A stretch of 64,000 nt of DNA from Vibrio tasmaniensis (GCF_024347635.1 NZ_AP025510.1:1364001-1428000); one strand, 5' to 3'; positions 17,612 to 26,542 are shown, counted from the stretch's first letter. Program-made: numbers and translations. Notes: generated from the letters alone by a model not told the origin.

Positions 17612-18003
17612 CTACACAAAGTCTTATCTACAAGCCCGTTTTATCCAAATTACGATTTATCTGCAATTCCGCTGTATCAACAATTCCCTGTTTGCTCCCA
17701 CGGTTTCACTCTTTCTCGCAAAGCCCGTTATCGTCAGCTCTACTCTCTAGCTCTACCTTTTTACTTCTTACTGTTCTGCCTGCGTTAAACGCAACCTTTT
17801 GCTAGTTCATTTAAGCTCAGCCTTTTCAGCCTTTCAATGCTTCAATGCTTCTTGCTAACACTTCATTTCCTTAGACACTCTTTGTTATAGACGCGCATTG
17901 TTAGACATCAACTGACTCACCATTTTCATCTATTTCAAAGTAGCGTTGATGTGTGGTCGTTCGCGCGGCTGAGCAATCACGTCCTCAATCGTCAATGAAA
18001 AGC

Positions 18004-18210
18004 AAAAAAAAGCCCACACAGCTGGTGACTGTGTGGGCGTATTCGGACTAGCCGTCTGGACAAACCAATGCGCAAGACAAGTGAAGTAACGATTAACGAG
18101 ATCCCCCGACAGTTTCTACATTAAACGTGTTCAATGACCTTAAAGCATGTTGCTTCAATTACCACTTTGAATTGCGCAAAAGTATCCAGAAAGAACTTAA
18201 GTTATGATTA
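18004..18210 (-). ncRNA. Candidate small RNA (about 205 nt), possibly alginate-regulated
   Basis: A textbook terminator (10-bp stem GCCCACACAG, 7-nt loop, T8 on the minus strand, 18004-18038) serves no gene. Upstream on the same strand the frames are broken by stops (for example ATGCTTTAA, ATGTAG), so no protein is likely. A promoter fits: TTGTAA, 17 bp, TATGGT (-10 at 18217-18222), predicting a start near 18210. The -35 element lies inside the operator palindrome 18235-18245. The transcript would carry GUCGGGGGAUCUCG and a U-rich 3' tail, suited to Hfq binding. Existence, start and targets are inference. Confidence 0.4.
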
Positions 18211-18234
18211 AAATACACCATACCTTAAGAGTAA

Positions 18235-18245
18235 TTGTATTACAA
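18235..18245. promoter_or_regulatory. Operator palindrome TTGTATTACAA
   Basis: A perfect TTGTANTACAA match. It lies over the predicted -35 of the minus-strand candidate sRNA and 418 bp upstream of the PL7 lipoprotein gene. Confidence 0.65.
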
Positions 18246-18533
18246 ATAAATATAAGACTTGAATGGTTTTAGTGAATGCTTAGTTGAAGAAAATGTGATT
18301 TGGCACTCGTTTCATGTCGAAACTCGACGAGTTTTTTAAAAGGGAATGAGTTTATGAGTTAGTTCTATTTGAGATTTATAATCTTCCTACTCTCTGGTGT
18401 GCTTAGCTTTTACGAGAGAGCAAGGCGCTCTTAGCTGTTGCTAGTGACCATAATTTGCCTCTCAACACACTTTTAAATCAGAAAGCCTCTATGGAGTTGC
18501 GTATCTTCTCATTTCTTTTATCAATCGATATAT

Positions 18534-18544
18534 TTGTATTATAA
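18534..18544. promoter_or_regulatory. Operator-like site TTGTATTATAA upstream of the PL7 lipoprotein gene
   Basis: One mismatch to TTGTATTACAA; 119 bp before ATG 18664. Confidence 0.55.
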
Positions 18545-18663
18545 GAATATGTAAAATTTGAACTTGTCGAGATGATGAAGTTAGATAAACGGCTTTAGTG
18601 TCATCATTGTCGATCTCGTTTTAGCTCTTAATGCTGTACCTTAAATACAATAATGGATTTCAT

Positions 18664-20196
18664 ATGAAACAGGTCAATATAAAAAGCGTCTTAGCTGTCT
18701 CTATCATTCTCGCAATATCTGGTTGTGCTTCTAGCACCAAGTCAAATATTTTAACGCCGACCGTTATTACGGCTAGCAGTCACGACGGTAACGGCCCTGA
18801 TCGGCTCTTTGATCAAGATATCACGACTCGTTGGTCTGCAAACGGTGCCGGTGAATGGGCAATGCTAGATTACGGTTCGGTGATTGAAATCGATGCGATT
18901 CAAGCATCATTTAGTAAAGGGAACCAACGCCAGTCTAAGTTCGATCTGCTCGTCAGTGTTGATGGCGAAAACTGGACAACGATTTTAGAAGGTCAATTAA
19001 GCTCGGGAAAAGTGATTGGTTTAGAGCGTTTTCAGTTCCAACCAGTGCAAGCACGCTATGTAAAATATGTAGGTCACGGTAACAGCAAAAACAGTTGGAA
19101 CTCAGTTACTGAGCTTGCAGCAATTAACTGTGGAATCAATGCTTGTCCGGTAAGCCATATCATTACCGATGATGTGGTTGAAGCTGAGAAAGTGATGATC
19201 GCTGAAATGGCCGCAGCAAGTAAAGCACTTAAGGAAGCTCGTAAAGATTTACGTAAAGGTAACTTTGGGGAACCAGCGGTATATCCTTGTGAAACCACAG
19301 TAAAATGTGACACTCGTACTCCTTTACCAGTACCGACTAATCTACCTAAGTCGCCACTTGCGGGTAATGCACCAAGCGAAAACTTCGATCTAACGACATG
19401 GTATTTATCTCAACCTTTTGACCACGATAAAAACGGCAAGCCAGACGACGTCTCGGAATGGAACTTAGCGAATGGTTATCAGCATCCAGAAATTTTCTAC
19501 ACAGCAGACGACGGTGGTTTGGTATTCAAGACATACGTGAAAGGCACACGCACCTCAAAGAATACTAAATATGCACGTACAGAGATGCGTGAGATGCTAC
19601 GTCGTGGTGATACATCTATTAGCACTAAAGGTGTCAATGAGAACAACTGGGTATTTAGTTCGGCTCCGGTTGAAGATCTAAAAGCTGCAGGCGCGATTGA
19701 TGGTGTTTTAGAAGCAACGCTTAAGATTGATCATACAACGACAACCGGTGACGCGCACGAAGTTGGCCGTTTCATCATTGGTCAGATACATGATAAAGAT
19801 GATGAGCCCATTCGTCTTTACTACCGAAAATTACCGAACCACGAAACAGGGACGGTTTATTTTGCTCATGAGAATACCAACGAAGGAACGGATAACTATT
19901 TCAACTTAGTCGGAGATATGACAGGAGAGATCGGCGACCAAGGTATCGCACTTGGCGAGACGTTTAGCTACCGCATCGATGTAAAAGGTAACATGATGAC
20001 GGTTAAGCTGATGCGCGAAGGTAAAGATGACGTTGTTCAAACGGTTGATATGAGCGAAAGTGGCTACGATCAAGGTGGGCGTTACATGTACTTTAAAGCG
20101 GGTGTTTACAATCAAAACATCAACGGCGATCTTGATGATTATGCCCAAGCGACATTCTACAAAATAGCGACGTCGCACGATAAATATCAGGAATAA
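18664..20196 (+). CDS. Alginate lyase, PL7 family, lipoprotein with N-terminal CBM32
   Basis: A 510-aa exported endolyase. The N-terminus is a lipoprotein signal with lipobox AISGC (lipidated C21). Residues about 30-155 form an F5/8 type C (CBM32) module (TASSHDGNGPDRLFDQDITT, RWSANG). A linker with a helical segment (about 175-205) follows, then a PL7 catalytic domain (about 235-505) with all three signature motifs: YARTEMREM, IIGQIHD and YFKAGVYNQ. It should depolymerise alginate at the cell surface. ATG 18664 is preferred because the signal peptide begins there; an upstream in-frame ATG adds 11 residues of poor signal character. It is monocistronic, with operator-like sites upstream and a perfect hairpin terminator at 20214. 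Confidence 0.95.
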   Translation: MKQVNIKSVLAVSIILAISGCASSTKSNILTPTVITASSHDGNGPDRLFDQDITTRWSANGAGEWAMLDYGSVIEIDAIQASFSKGNQRQSKFDLLVSVDGENWTTILEGQLSSGKVIGLERFQFQPVQARYVKYVGHGNSKNSWNSVTELAAINCGINACPVSHIITDDVVEAEKVMIAEMAAASKALKEARKDLRKGNFGEPAVYPCETTVKCDTRTPLPVPTNLPKSPLAGNAPSENFDLTTWYLSQPFDHDKNGKPDDVSEWNLANGYQHPEIFYTADDGGLVFKTYVKGTRTSKNTKYARTEMREMLRRGDTSISTKGVNENNWVFSSAPVEDLKAAGAIDGVLEATLKIDHTTTTGDAHEVGRFIIGQIHDKDDEPIRLYYRKLPNHETGTVYFAHENTNEGTDNYFNLVGDMTGEIGDQGIALGETFSYRIDVKGNMMTVKLMREGKDDVVQTVDMSESGYDQGGRYMYFKAGVYNQNINGDLDDYAQATFYKIATSHDKYQE

Positions 20197-20213
20197 CGAA
20201 TCAGTTACACATA

Positions 20214-20248
20214 CAAAAATGGCCGCTAGTACTAGCGGCCATTTTTTG
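20214..20248. terminator. Bidirectional terminator after PL7 lipoprotein gene
   Basis: A perfect palindrome, AATGGCCGCTAG / CTAGCGGCCATT, with A-run on the left and T-run on the right, 17 bp after the stop. Confidence 0.9.
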
Positions 20249-20360
20249 TTGTGTTCATCGGTTAGTTCCAATTGCATTTCACAACTCCAATGATCTTGCG
20301 TAACTAATTGATCTTAATTAACTGAGTATGGAGAGTATGGAGAGAGGGGTATTTGGATAT

Positions 20361-20392
20361 AAAAAAGGCTTAGATATTGTCTAAGCCTTTTT
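20361..20392. terminator. Bidirectional terminator between PL7 and kdgM
   Basis: AAAAAGGCTTAGA, short loop, TCTAAGCCTTTTT; mainly serves the minus-strand kdgM gene, which ends 34 bp away. Confidence 0.85.
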
Positions 20393-20425
20393 AAAGCACA
20401 CGTTAGAGATGGTTCATGAGAGCGA

Positions 20426-21184
20426 TTAAAATGAGTATGTAACACCAACGCGTGTTTTCAACTGACGTTCATTCTCTTCCGCTGAGCCGTAATCTGATGT
20501 CCAAAATTCAACGTAAGGTCTTAGGTTATCGAATTTATAGCCGATTTTTACACCTAGATCCCATTCCCAATCTTCTCCATTCGCTTTGACTTGATCTTCA
20601 TAGCTTTTGACGTAGTTCGCCTCATAACTTAACTGAAGGTTTTTCAAATCTTCGTTTTGGAATTTATAAGCGCCAGTCAATGTAAATTTGCCTTGCTGGA
20701 CCGTCTCACCAGCTAATGCAATTTTTTCGCCGTTAACTTTTGTGAGAGAACTGCTTGAACTGTCGGTGTAATTTTGGAATTCATGGCGGTAACGAAGAGC
20801 CGTTGTTAGGCCGAAGTCGGCTTTATACCCAACACGAAACTGTGGTTTAAATGTTGTTTTTTCATCGCCGAACGTAATGGGCATACCTGGCTGCAAATAC
20901 CATTTGTCATCTAACGCATAGCGAACACCCCAATCAAATTCAGAATCTCCGCGCTCCAATTGGTTATAGATATCGCCTTGTGCATTTGGAGCGAACTTTT
21001 GTTCAACGCCAAAATATAGCTTTGCCTCGTCTGCTATTTTCGTACTTCCGCCAATTTTAATACGATGCGCGTATTTATCGTCTTCATGCTTATGTTCTGC
21101 ACGGTAATCAAGAGTTGCGCCAGTCGCAGTGCCTGCAAGAAGAGTTGTAGCAACAATTGCAGCAATTTTTGTAACAGAGTTCAT
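20426..21184 (-). CDS. kdgM: KdgM-family oligouronate-specific outer-membrane porin (copy 1)
   Basis: A 252-aa outer-membrane protein with a Sec signal peptide (KIAAIVATTLLAGTATGA, cleavage near residue 23), then LDYRAEHKHEDDKYAHRIK typical of KdgM porins, alternating amphipathic strands, many basic and aromatic residues, and the terminal signature RVGVTYSF ending in the Phe recognised by the BAM machinery. KdgM monomers are 12-stranded channels for acidic oligosaccharides; here the likely cargo is oligoalginate. It is transcribed divergently from the PL7 gene at 21708, with an operator-like site (21272) between them. A second copy is at 29445. Confidence 0.92.
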   Translation of the reverse strand: MNSVTKIAAIVATTLLAGTATGATLDYRAEHKHEDDKYAHRIKIGGSTKIADEAKLYFGVEQKFAPNAQGDIYNQLERGDSEFDWGVRYALDDKWYLQPGMPITFGDEKTTFKPQFRVGYKADFGLTTALRYRHEFQNYTDSSSSSLTKVNGEKIALAGETVQQGKFTLTGAYKFQNEDLKNLQLSYEANYVKSYEDQVKANGEDWEWDLGVKIGYKFDNLRPYVEFWTSDYGSAEENERQLKTRVGVTYSF

Positions 21185-21271
21185 ACCTTTGTCTCACTAT
21201 TATTTTTTTATTTTGGATACATCCAATATACCCATGGCTCACAAATCAACACCATAAATGGTATTAAATTA

Positions 21272-21282
21272 ATGTATGACAA
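21272..21282. promoter_or_regulatory. Operator-like site ATGTATGACAA between kdgM and PL7
   Basis: Fits GTNNNAC with conserved flanks except the first base; 87 bp before the kdgM start. Confidence 0.45.
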
Positions 21283-21311
21283 ATATGGTATTTATTCCTG
21301 AGTGGTATTTC

Positions 21312-21327
21312 TGTGAGATCTATCAAA
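21312..21327. promoter_or_regulatory. CRP-like site between kdgM and PL7
   Basis: TGTGAGATCTATCAAA has a perfect left half and three of five right-half bases. Confidence 0.4.
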
Positions 21328-21707
21328 AGTTCCGAATAATGACCTGTTTATATAGCTAAATGTAATGAATGTCTCAATTAGAGCTCTAGTTGGCAAATCA
21401 ATCATGACTTAGTTCTCATATTGTTAAGCTTTGAAAATACGTCATTTAAATTGCGTTAAAATAAGACAAATAAAGTGTTTTTACATTTCCTAATGACGAT
21501 GGGAACAGTCTCGACTGTTAGAAATAGCAGTCGTAGCAAAAGGCAAAGCCAGTAAATACGAGGCAGGTATTTGAAATTGGTTTAGAGATGTTGTTTTGCA
21601 GGTGATTTGTTCAAGTTAAAGAAAATCGTGATGACGAATGAGTGTTCAAAAAAGCAGTTTCTGTACTGAGAGTGTACTCAGTATCTGTTAACAATAAAGG
21701 ATGAGTC

Positions 21708-22745
21708 ATGTTTAAGAAAAACATATTAGCAGTGGCGTTATTAGCGACCGTGCCAATGGTTACTTTTGCAAATAACGGAGTTTCTTCCCCCGTACCTGCC
21801 GATAAATTCGATATGCATAATTGGAAAATAACCATACCTTCAGATATTAATGAAGATGGTCGTGTTGATGAAATAGAAGGGGTAGCTATGATGAGCTACT
21901 CACACAGTGATTTCTTCCACCTTGATAAAGACGGCAACCTTGTATTTGAAGTGCAGAACCAAGCGATTACGACTAAGAACTCGAAAAACGCTCGCTCTGA
22001 GCTACGTCAAATGCCACGTGGTGCTGACTTCTCTATCGATACGGCTGATAAAGGTAACCAGTGGGCACTGTCGAGCCATCCAGCAGCGAGTGAGTACAGC
22101 GCGGTTGGCGGAACGCTAGAAGCGACGCTAAAAGTGAATCACGTTTCAGTTAACGCTAAGCACCCAGAAAGATACCCAGCTCACTCGGTGGTTGTTGGTC
22201 AAATACACGCGAAGAAACACGATGCATTGATCAAAGCAAAAACAGGTTATGGGCATGGTAATGAACCACTGAAGATCTTCTACAAAAAGTTTCCTGACCA
22301 AGAGATGGGTTCAGTGTTTTGGAACTATGAACGTAACCTAGAGAAGAAAGATCCAAACCGTGCCGATATCGCTTATCCAGTGTGGGGTAACACTTGGGAA
22401 AACCCAGCGGAACCGGGTGAAGCGGGCATTGCTCTTGGTGAAGAGTTTAGCTACAAAGTGGAAGTGAAAGGCACCATGATGTACCTAACGTTTGAAACAG
22501 AGCGTCATGATACGGTTAAGTATGAAATCGACCTGAGCAAGGGTATTGATGAGCTTGATTCACCAACGGGTTATGCTGCAGATGATTTCTATTACAAAGC
22601 GGGCGCATACGGCCAATGTAGCGTGAGCGATTCTCACCCTGTATGGGGGCCAGGTTGTGGCGGTACTGGCGATTTCGCTGTCGATAAAAAGAATGGCGAT
22701 TACAACAGTGTGACTTTCTCAGCGCTTAAGTTGAATGGTAAATAA
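21708..22745 (+). CDS. Secreted alginate lyase, PL7 family (single domain)
   Basis: A 345-aa protein with a Sec signal peptide (FKKNILAVALLATVPMVTFA, cleavage after about residue 21) and one PL7 domain. Signature motifs are NARSELRQM, VVGQIHAKK and YYKAGAYGQC; the last keeps the YxKAG core but has G-Q-C where the other PL7 has N-Q. Two cysteines in the insertion AYGQCSVSDSHPVWGPGCGG probably form a disulfide in a C-terminal loop. It is expected to cut polymeric alginate outside the cell or in the periplasm and feed the KdgM porin transcribed divergently. It is monocistronic with a terminator at 22799. Confidence 0.95.
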   Translation: MFKKNILAVALLATVPMVTFANNGVSSPVPADKFDMHNWKITIPSDINEDGRVDEIEGVAMMSYSHSDFFHLDKDGNLVFEVQNQAITTKNSKNARSELRQMPRGADFSIDTADKGNQWALSSHPAASEYSAVGGTLEATLKVNHVSVNAKHPERYPAHSVVVGQIHAKKHDALIKAKTGYGHGNEPLKIFYKKFPDQEMGSVFWNYERNLEKKDPNRADIAYPVWGNTWENPAEPGEAGIALGEEFSYKVEVKGTMMYLTFETERHDTVKYEIDLSKGIDELDSPTGYAADDFYYKAGAYGQCSVSDSHPVWGPGCGGTGDFAVDKKNGDYNSVTFSALKLNGK

Positions 22746-22798
22746 CACATATCAGAACCAGTAGGCTTGCTAGACGCAGTCCTTAAGGAATATTTTCG

Positions 22799-22833
22799 AA
22801 GACCACTTAACCGAATGTTGAGTGGTCTTTTTG
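22799..22833 (+). terminator. Rho-independent terminator after secreted PL7 gene
   Basis: AAGACCACT and AGTGGTCTT arms with a T-tract, 54 bp after the stop codon. Confidence 0.85.
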
Positions 22834-22926
22834 CTTTATATGAGCTTTAAGATGACCTTGTTATTAATGTGACCTTGGTATAAAAGAGGGTGTACCTGAA
22901 GCCTATCAATGAAAAGTACAGCTAAA

Positions 22927-22958
22927 ACAAAACAACCTTGTCAAAAGACAAGGTTGTA
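22927..22958 (-). terminator. Rho-independent terminator after MATE gene
   Basis: On the minus strand ACAACCTTGTC, TTTT loop, GACAAGGTTGT followed by a T-rich tail, about 45 bp after the stop. Confidence 0.8.
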
Positions 22959-23002
22959 TTAGAAAGTTCGGGTAAAGCTCTGGTGGCAATTAGATACGGA
23001 GT

Positions 23003-24361
23003 TTAGTCATACATCAATTCATTCGCTTTGTTCGCATCAAATTCCTTTAAAGACTTACGCGCCAAGTGACGGAATGGGAACGCTTTAACGACTTCTTCGA
23101 ATGGTTGGATAGCAAACGCCCAAAAGATAGAACCGTCTAATCCAAAGATGATCAATGCACATAAAGGGATTGAAATTACCCATTGACCAGTAAAGTTGAT
23201 TTTGAAGACTGCGGTTGTTTTTCCTAGTGCTCTCAATACATTTCCATGGACTGTGTTGTAGCCACGAACAATCGGCAAGAAGATGTAGAGTGGGGCGATA
23301 ACGGTCAATGCTTGATACGTAGATTCGTCCAAGTTCGGGTAAATGTCACCAATCACCAGACTTAAGCCAGCGAACAAAATTGCACACACAAAAGAAATGA
23401 CTACTGCAATATCAATACTGGTATCGACGTTTTTGACTAGGTCATCCATCTTTTTAGAGCCAATCGCTTGGCTGATAGTAATGGCAGAAGAGTGGGCCCA
23501 AGCAGTAATAAATTGAGAGACAGCCCTGATCCAAGGCATCACCAAAGTAATCGCAACGTAGGCGTTGATGTTAAGTTGCGAATACAGTAATTGGTAAATT
23601 GTGGCACCAATCAATAACATGGTTACATTTGCTGCGACAGGGAATATCTCGATAAAGTGACGGCGAACGTTGGTCATGAACTCAGATCGCTGGGCGTCTA
23701 ATCTTAGTGAAATTGCTGAGCTCGAATACACGCAAAGAACCAAGTATACAAGGCGAAGGATGATAGCAATAACACTGCCTAGCGCGGCGCCTTGAACACC
23801 AATACCTTCGAAATTTGAAAAGCCGTGAATGAGTCCATAAGAAAGAACTGCGTTGATCGGCAATTCAATCAAATACCCTTTAAACGGTATTTTGGTTCTT
23901 CCTAATGCATTAAATAGGGCGATAATCACTTGCGTTAATGCTGTGAAAATGACGAGATACTTTGAGATATCAAGGTAGTGGCTGATTTCTAAGTAAAGGG
24001 CTTTATCGTCGGTTAAGGCTTGAATTAAAGGCTGTTCTAAAAAGGTGAGCAGAAACCAAAATATTGTCGCGATACCTAAGTTGATGAACAGACCAGCCCA
24101 AAACGCTTTGGATAGTGAAGCGGTGATGCCAGAACCCACGGCGCGGCTCAATACTAGCTGAGTGCCGTTTGCCAGCGCCATTTGAATGCCTAGTACAAAG
24201 GCAACCATAGTCGTCGCAATTCCCATGGCAGCCAAAGGTATTTCACCAAGAGGAGAAACCAGCAGCGTGTCGATCATCAACATCGACTGCATCAATATAC
24301 CGTTTAGGGCTAGGGGCCAAGCGAGAGAGAAGTTTTTCCTAACATACGATTGCGAAGACAC
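23003..24361 (-). CDS. MATE family transporter
   Basis: An integral membrane protein of about 452 aa with 12 predicted TM segments and the MATE double-domain pattern: WPLALNGILMQSMLMIDTLL near the N-terminus and a related second-half segment after residue 240. MATE proteins export organic cations or metabolites using Na+ or H+. The frame can start at GTG 24370 or GTG 24361; AAGG at 8-nt spacing favours 24361. It sits between alginate genes and next to the diverged FCD regulator at 24521, which has its own terminator. A role in the pathway, such as exporting toxic keto-uronates, is possible but not shown. Confidence 0.88.
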   Translation of the reverse strand: MSSQSYVRKNFSLAWPLALNGILMQSMLMIDTLLVSPLGEIPLAAMGIATTMVAFVLGIQMALANGTQLVLSRAVGSGITASLSKAFWAGLFINLGIATIFWFLLTFLEQPLIQALTDDKALYLEISHYLDISKYLVIFTALTQVIIALFNALGRTKIPFKGYLIELPINAVLSYGLIHGFSNFEGIGVQGAALGSVIAIILRLVYLVLCVYSSSAISLRLDAQRSEFMTNVRRHFIEIFPVAANVTMLLIGATIYQLLYSQLNINAYVAITLVMPWIRAVSQFITAWAHSSAITISQAIGSKKMDDLVKNVDTSIDIAVVISFVCAILFAGLSLVIGDIYPNLDESTYQALTVIAPLYIFLPIVRGYNTVHGNVLRALGKTTAVFKINFTGQWVISIPLCALIIFGLDGSIFWAFAIQPFEEVVKAFPFRHLARKSLKEFDANKANELMYD

Positions 24362-24472
24362 AAACAACACCTTATGTGTATAACCGTAAGTTTTCTCTGA
24401 GAGGACCCGAGTTCACCATTTAAAGGTGAAACACTACGGTAATGGATGGTTAAAAAAATGGGCGCTAAAACA

Positions 24473-24509
24473 TGACAGACTCGTGTATTGGGATGCACGA
24501 GTCTGTCTG
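24473..24509 (-). terminator. Rho-independent terminator after FCD regulator B
   Basis: A 12-bp perfect stem (GACAGACTCGTG / CACGAGTCTGTC) followed by ATGTTTT on the minus strand, 12 bp after the stop. Confidence 0.8.
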
Positions 24510-24520
24510 GTAAATCTTAA

Positions 24521-25243
24521 TTACGCGATGGCGAGTTCAACCCGAGACAGCTTTTGGTTTTCATCATCAAGTAAAGCTTGAGAGGCTATTCGAGCCTGAT
24601 TCGCATTGCCTGACATAATCGCATCGTATATTGCTTTATGCTCTTCTAAACAAAAGCGACCCCCTTCCACAGAGTGGTCGATAAACTGCTTGAAGATTGT
24701 CGACAGAATGTTCGCGAACGGAATATAAAATTGGTTACCCGTCGATAGGAAGATCGTTTGGTGAAACAGGTGGTCGTTGGTTGTCCACTCTTCATAATCA
24801 AAGCCGTTTGCCGCGATGGTCATCTTTTGGAACAGAATCGAAAGCTCTTTGCGTTGTTCTACCGTAGCGTTGGATGCCGCAAGTGCACACGCTTCTGGAT
24901 CAATCGCTTTTCTTAAGCCTAAGAATTGAGATAAGAAGGGTTTGGTGTCTTCTAAGTCTTGAATCCAATACAGTAATTGTGGATCTAAAAAGTGCCATTG
25001 CGTTCTTGGCTTGATACGAGTGCCTACTTTAGGCTTAGATTCAATCAACCCTTTGGCTGAAAGTAGCTTAGTCGATTCTCGAAGCGCAGTTCTGCTGACT
25101 CCAAAGATCTCACACAACTCCATTTCGCTGGGTAACTTCTGATTTTCTTCTAACTCGCCAGACAAGATTTTGCGAGCAATTTGTCTCGCTACTTGAACAT
25201 GAATTCGGCGGCTTGAATCTTCCACCAATGTAAATATTGACAT
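24521..25243 (-). CDS. FadR-family (GntR/FCD) transcriptional regulator, paralog B (diverged)
   Basis: A 240-aa protein with the same plan as the regulators at 8874 and 25715: winged HTH (EMELCEIFGVSRTALRESTK, LIESKPKVGTRI) and FCD domain (TNDHLFHQTIFLS, LEEHKAIYDAIM). The recognition-helix core SRTALRE is identical, so it may read a related site, but the rest differs at many positions. Upstream lies a spaced palindrome TTGTAT-N5-ATACAA (25402-25418), wider than the usual operator. It may therefore regulate a different subset or respond to a different uronate intermediate (inference). It is single, with its own terminator. Confidence 0.92.
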   Translation of the reverse strand: MSIFTLVEDSSRRIHVQVARQIARKILSGELEENQKLPSEMELCEIFGVSRTALRESTKLLSAKGLIESKPKVGTRIKPRTQWHFLDPQLLYWIQDLEDTKPFLSQFLGLRKAIDPEACALAASNATVEQRKELSILFQKMTIAANGFDYEEWTTNDHLFHQTIFLSTGNQFYIPFANILSTIFKQFIDHSVEGGRFCLEEHKAIYDAIMSGNANQARIASQALLDDENQKLSRVELAIA

Positions 25244-25401
25244 TTAAACCACCTGAAATTGAAACTTTAAAACAAAAAAAGCCAGACGAATTTGGCGTTT
25301 TGGTGTCAGTGTATACGTCTAATATAGTGTGAGGTTTTCCCTCATCGAATAGTACTTTTCAAATCGCTACACATCAGAGTGCCTATCTTACAGTTTACCC
25401 T

Positions 25402-25418
25402 TTGTATAAATCATACAA
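25402..25418. promoter_or_regulatory. Spaced palindrome TTGTAT-N5-ATACAA
   Basis: Perfect 6-bp arms related to the island's operator half-site but with a longer centre (17 bp overall). It lies 158 bp before the regulator B start on the minus strand. Confidence 0.45.
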
Positions 25419-25680
25419 TAACACTTGCCATATTCAAGAGGGTTCATCTCAAAACTGATCATTAACGGCATTATTAGGGAGAGTAAGAGTGGTTTTGTGA
25501 GTTCACGCATACGAAAAATATGTAAATAAGAACTATTTGTATGAATAAATGGTTAGGTTTGGTTTTATGTGAATAATACGTATAAGGTAGGTTAAATGTT
25601 GCTCTAGGCTATATCAGTAGTGACCTCACGTTATTCTTACGCTAAGTTGGTGCAGACATAAATCAGTGCTATAGTCCGGT

Positions 25681-25694
25681 TTAAATAATACATA
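25681..25694. promoter_or_regulatory. Conserved promoter element TTAAATAATACATA of FCD regulator C
   Basis: Identical to 8833-8846 before the paralogous regulator A and similarly placed (20 nt before ATG). Confidence 0.4.
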
Positions 25695-25714
25695 TCTTAT
25701 AAGTAAGTAGACAC

Positions 25715-26434
25715 ATGGCTGGCTCTTTCAATTCAATTTCAGGCTCTAAGCGAAGCCTTCATGTGCAAGTTGCACGTGAAATCGCTCGTGGTATTTTGTC
25801 GGGCAATTTGCCTCAAGGTTCTATTATCCCTGGTGAAATGGCTTTATGTGAGCAATTTGGTATCAGTCGGACAGCATTAAGAGAAGCAGTTAAGCTTCTG
25901 ACTTCAAAAGGCCTATTAGAATCTCGTCCTAAAATCGGTACTCGTGTTGTCGACCGTGCATACTGGAACTTCTTAGATCCACAGCTTATCGAATGGATGG
26001 ACGGACTTGCGGATACAGACCAATTCTGTCACCAGTTTTTAGGTTTGCGTCGTGCCATTGAGCCTGAAGCTTGCGCATTGGCCGCTAAATTTGCAACTGC
26101 CGATCAACGAATTGAATTATCAGAAATTTTCCAAAAGATGGTGGAGATATCGAGCGAAGAGACTCTTGATAAAGAGCGTTGGTTAGATATTGATATGAAG
26201 TTCCATAGCTTGATTTTTAACGCAACGGGTAACGACTTCTACCTACCGTTCGGTAATATTTTGACGACGATGTTTGTTAACTTTATTTCTCACTCTTCGG
26301 AAGAGGGAAGTACATGCATTAACGAGCATCGTACTATTTACGAAGCGATTATGGCTGGAAATAGTGACAAAGCACGTCAAGCATCAGCAAGTCATCTATT
26401 AGAAACAAATCATAGATTACCAATTGCTAGTTAA
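25715..26434 (+). CDS. FadR-family (GntR/FCD) transcriptional regulator, paralog C
   Basis: A 239-aa near-twin of the regulator at 8874; the DNA-binding domain (about 12-82) differs at very few positions, including the identical EMALCEQFGISRTALREAVK helix pair. Differences cluster near residues 130-150 and at the C-terminus. The FCD metal/ligand residues are kept (DIDMKFHSLIF, NEHRTIYEAIM, ASHL). The promoter also keeps the element TTAAATAATACATA. A recent duplication is likely; the two products could form heterodimers or share operators (inference). A terminator follows at 26543. Confidence 0.93.
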   Translation: MAGSFNSISGSKRSLHVQVAREIARGILSGNLPQGSIIPGEMALCEQFGISRTALREAVKLLTSKGLLESRPKIGTRVVDRAYWNFLDPQLIEWMDGLADTDQFCHQFLGLRRAIEPEACALAAKFATADQRIELSEIFQKMVEISSEETLDKERWLDIDMKFHSLIFNATGNDFYLPFGNILTTMFVNFISHSSEEGSTCINEHRTIYEAIMAGNSDKARQASASHLLETNHRLPIAS

Positions 26435-26542
26435 TTGTTTTAGCTGCTATTTTAGTGATTAGCTCACTCTTGAGAGTGACTCTCTCAAAAAGCTAAGATA
26501 ATCAAAGTTAACATCGCAACGGTGACCAAACCAATCGATAAC

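Larger units (their letters stand above)
17542..18663. other. Long gene-free stretch (1.1 kb) holding a candidate small RNA
   Basis: Contains the reductase terminator (17550-17611), then about 390 bp of pyrimidine-rich DNA with no ORF I trust, then an orphan minus-strand terminator (18004-18038) with a candidate sRNA upstream of it, and two operator palindromes (18235, 18534) before the PL7 lipoprotein gene. Confidence 0.6.
21185..21707. other. Divergent promoter region kdgM / secreted PL7 lyase
   Basis: A 523-bp stretch without an ORF. It holds an operator-like site (21272-21282), a CRP-like site TGTGA-N6-TCAAA (21312-21327) and a short hairpin TACTGAG/CTCAGTA (21664-21683) within the expected 5' leader of the PL7 gene. 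Confidence 0.6.
25244..25714. other. Divergent promoter region between two FCD regulator genes
   Basis: A 470-bp ORF-free region with a spaced palindrome (25402-25418), a weak TTGTATGAATA half-site (25537-25547) and the shared element TTAAATAATACATA (25681-25694). Confidence 0.55.
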
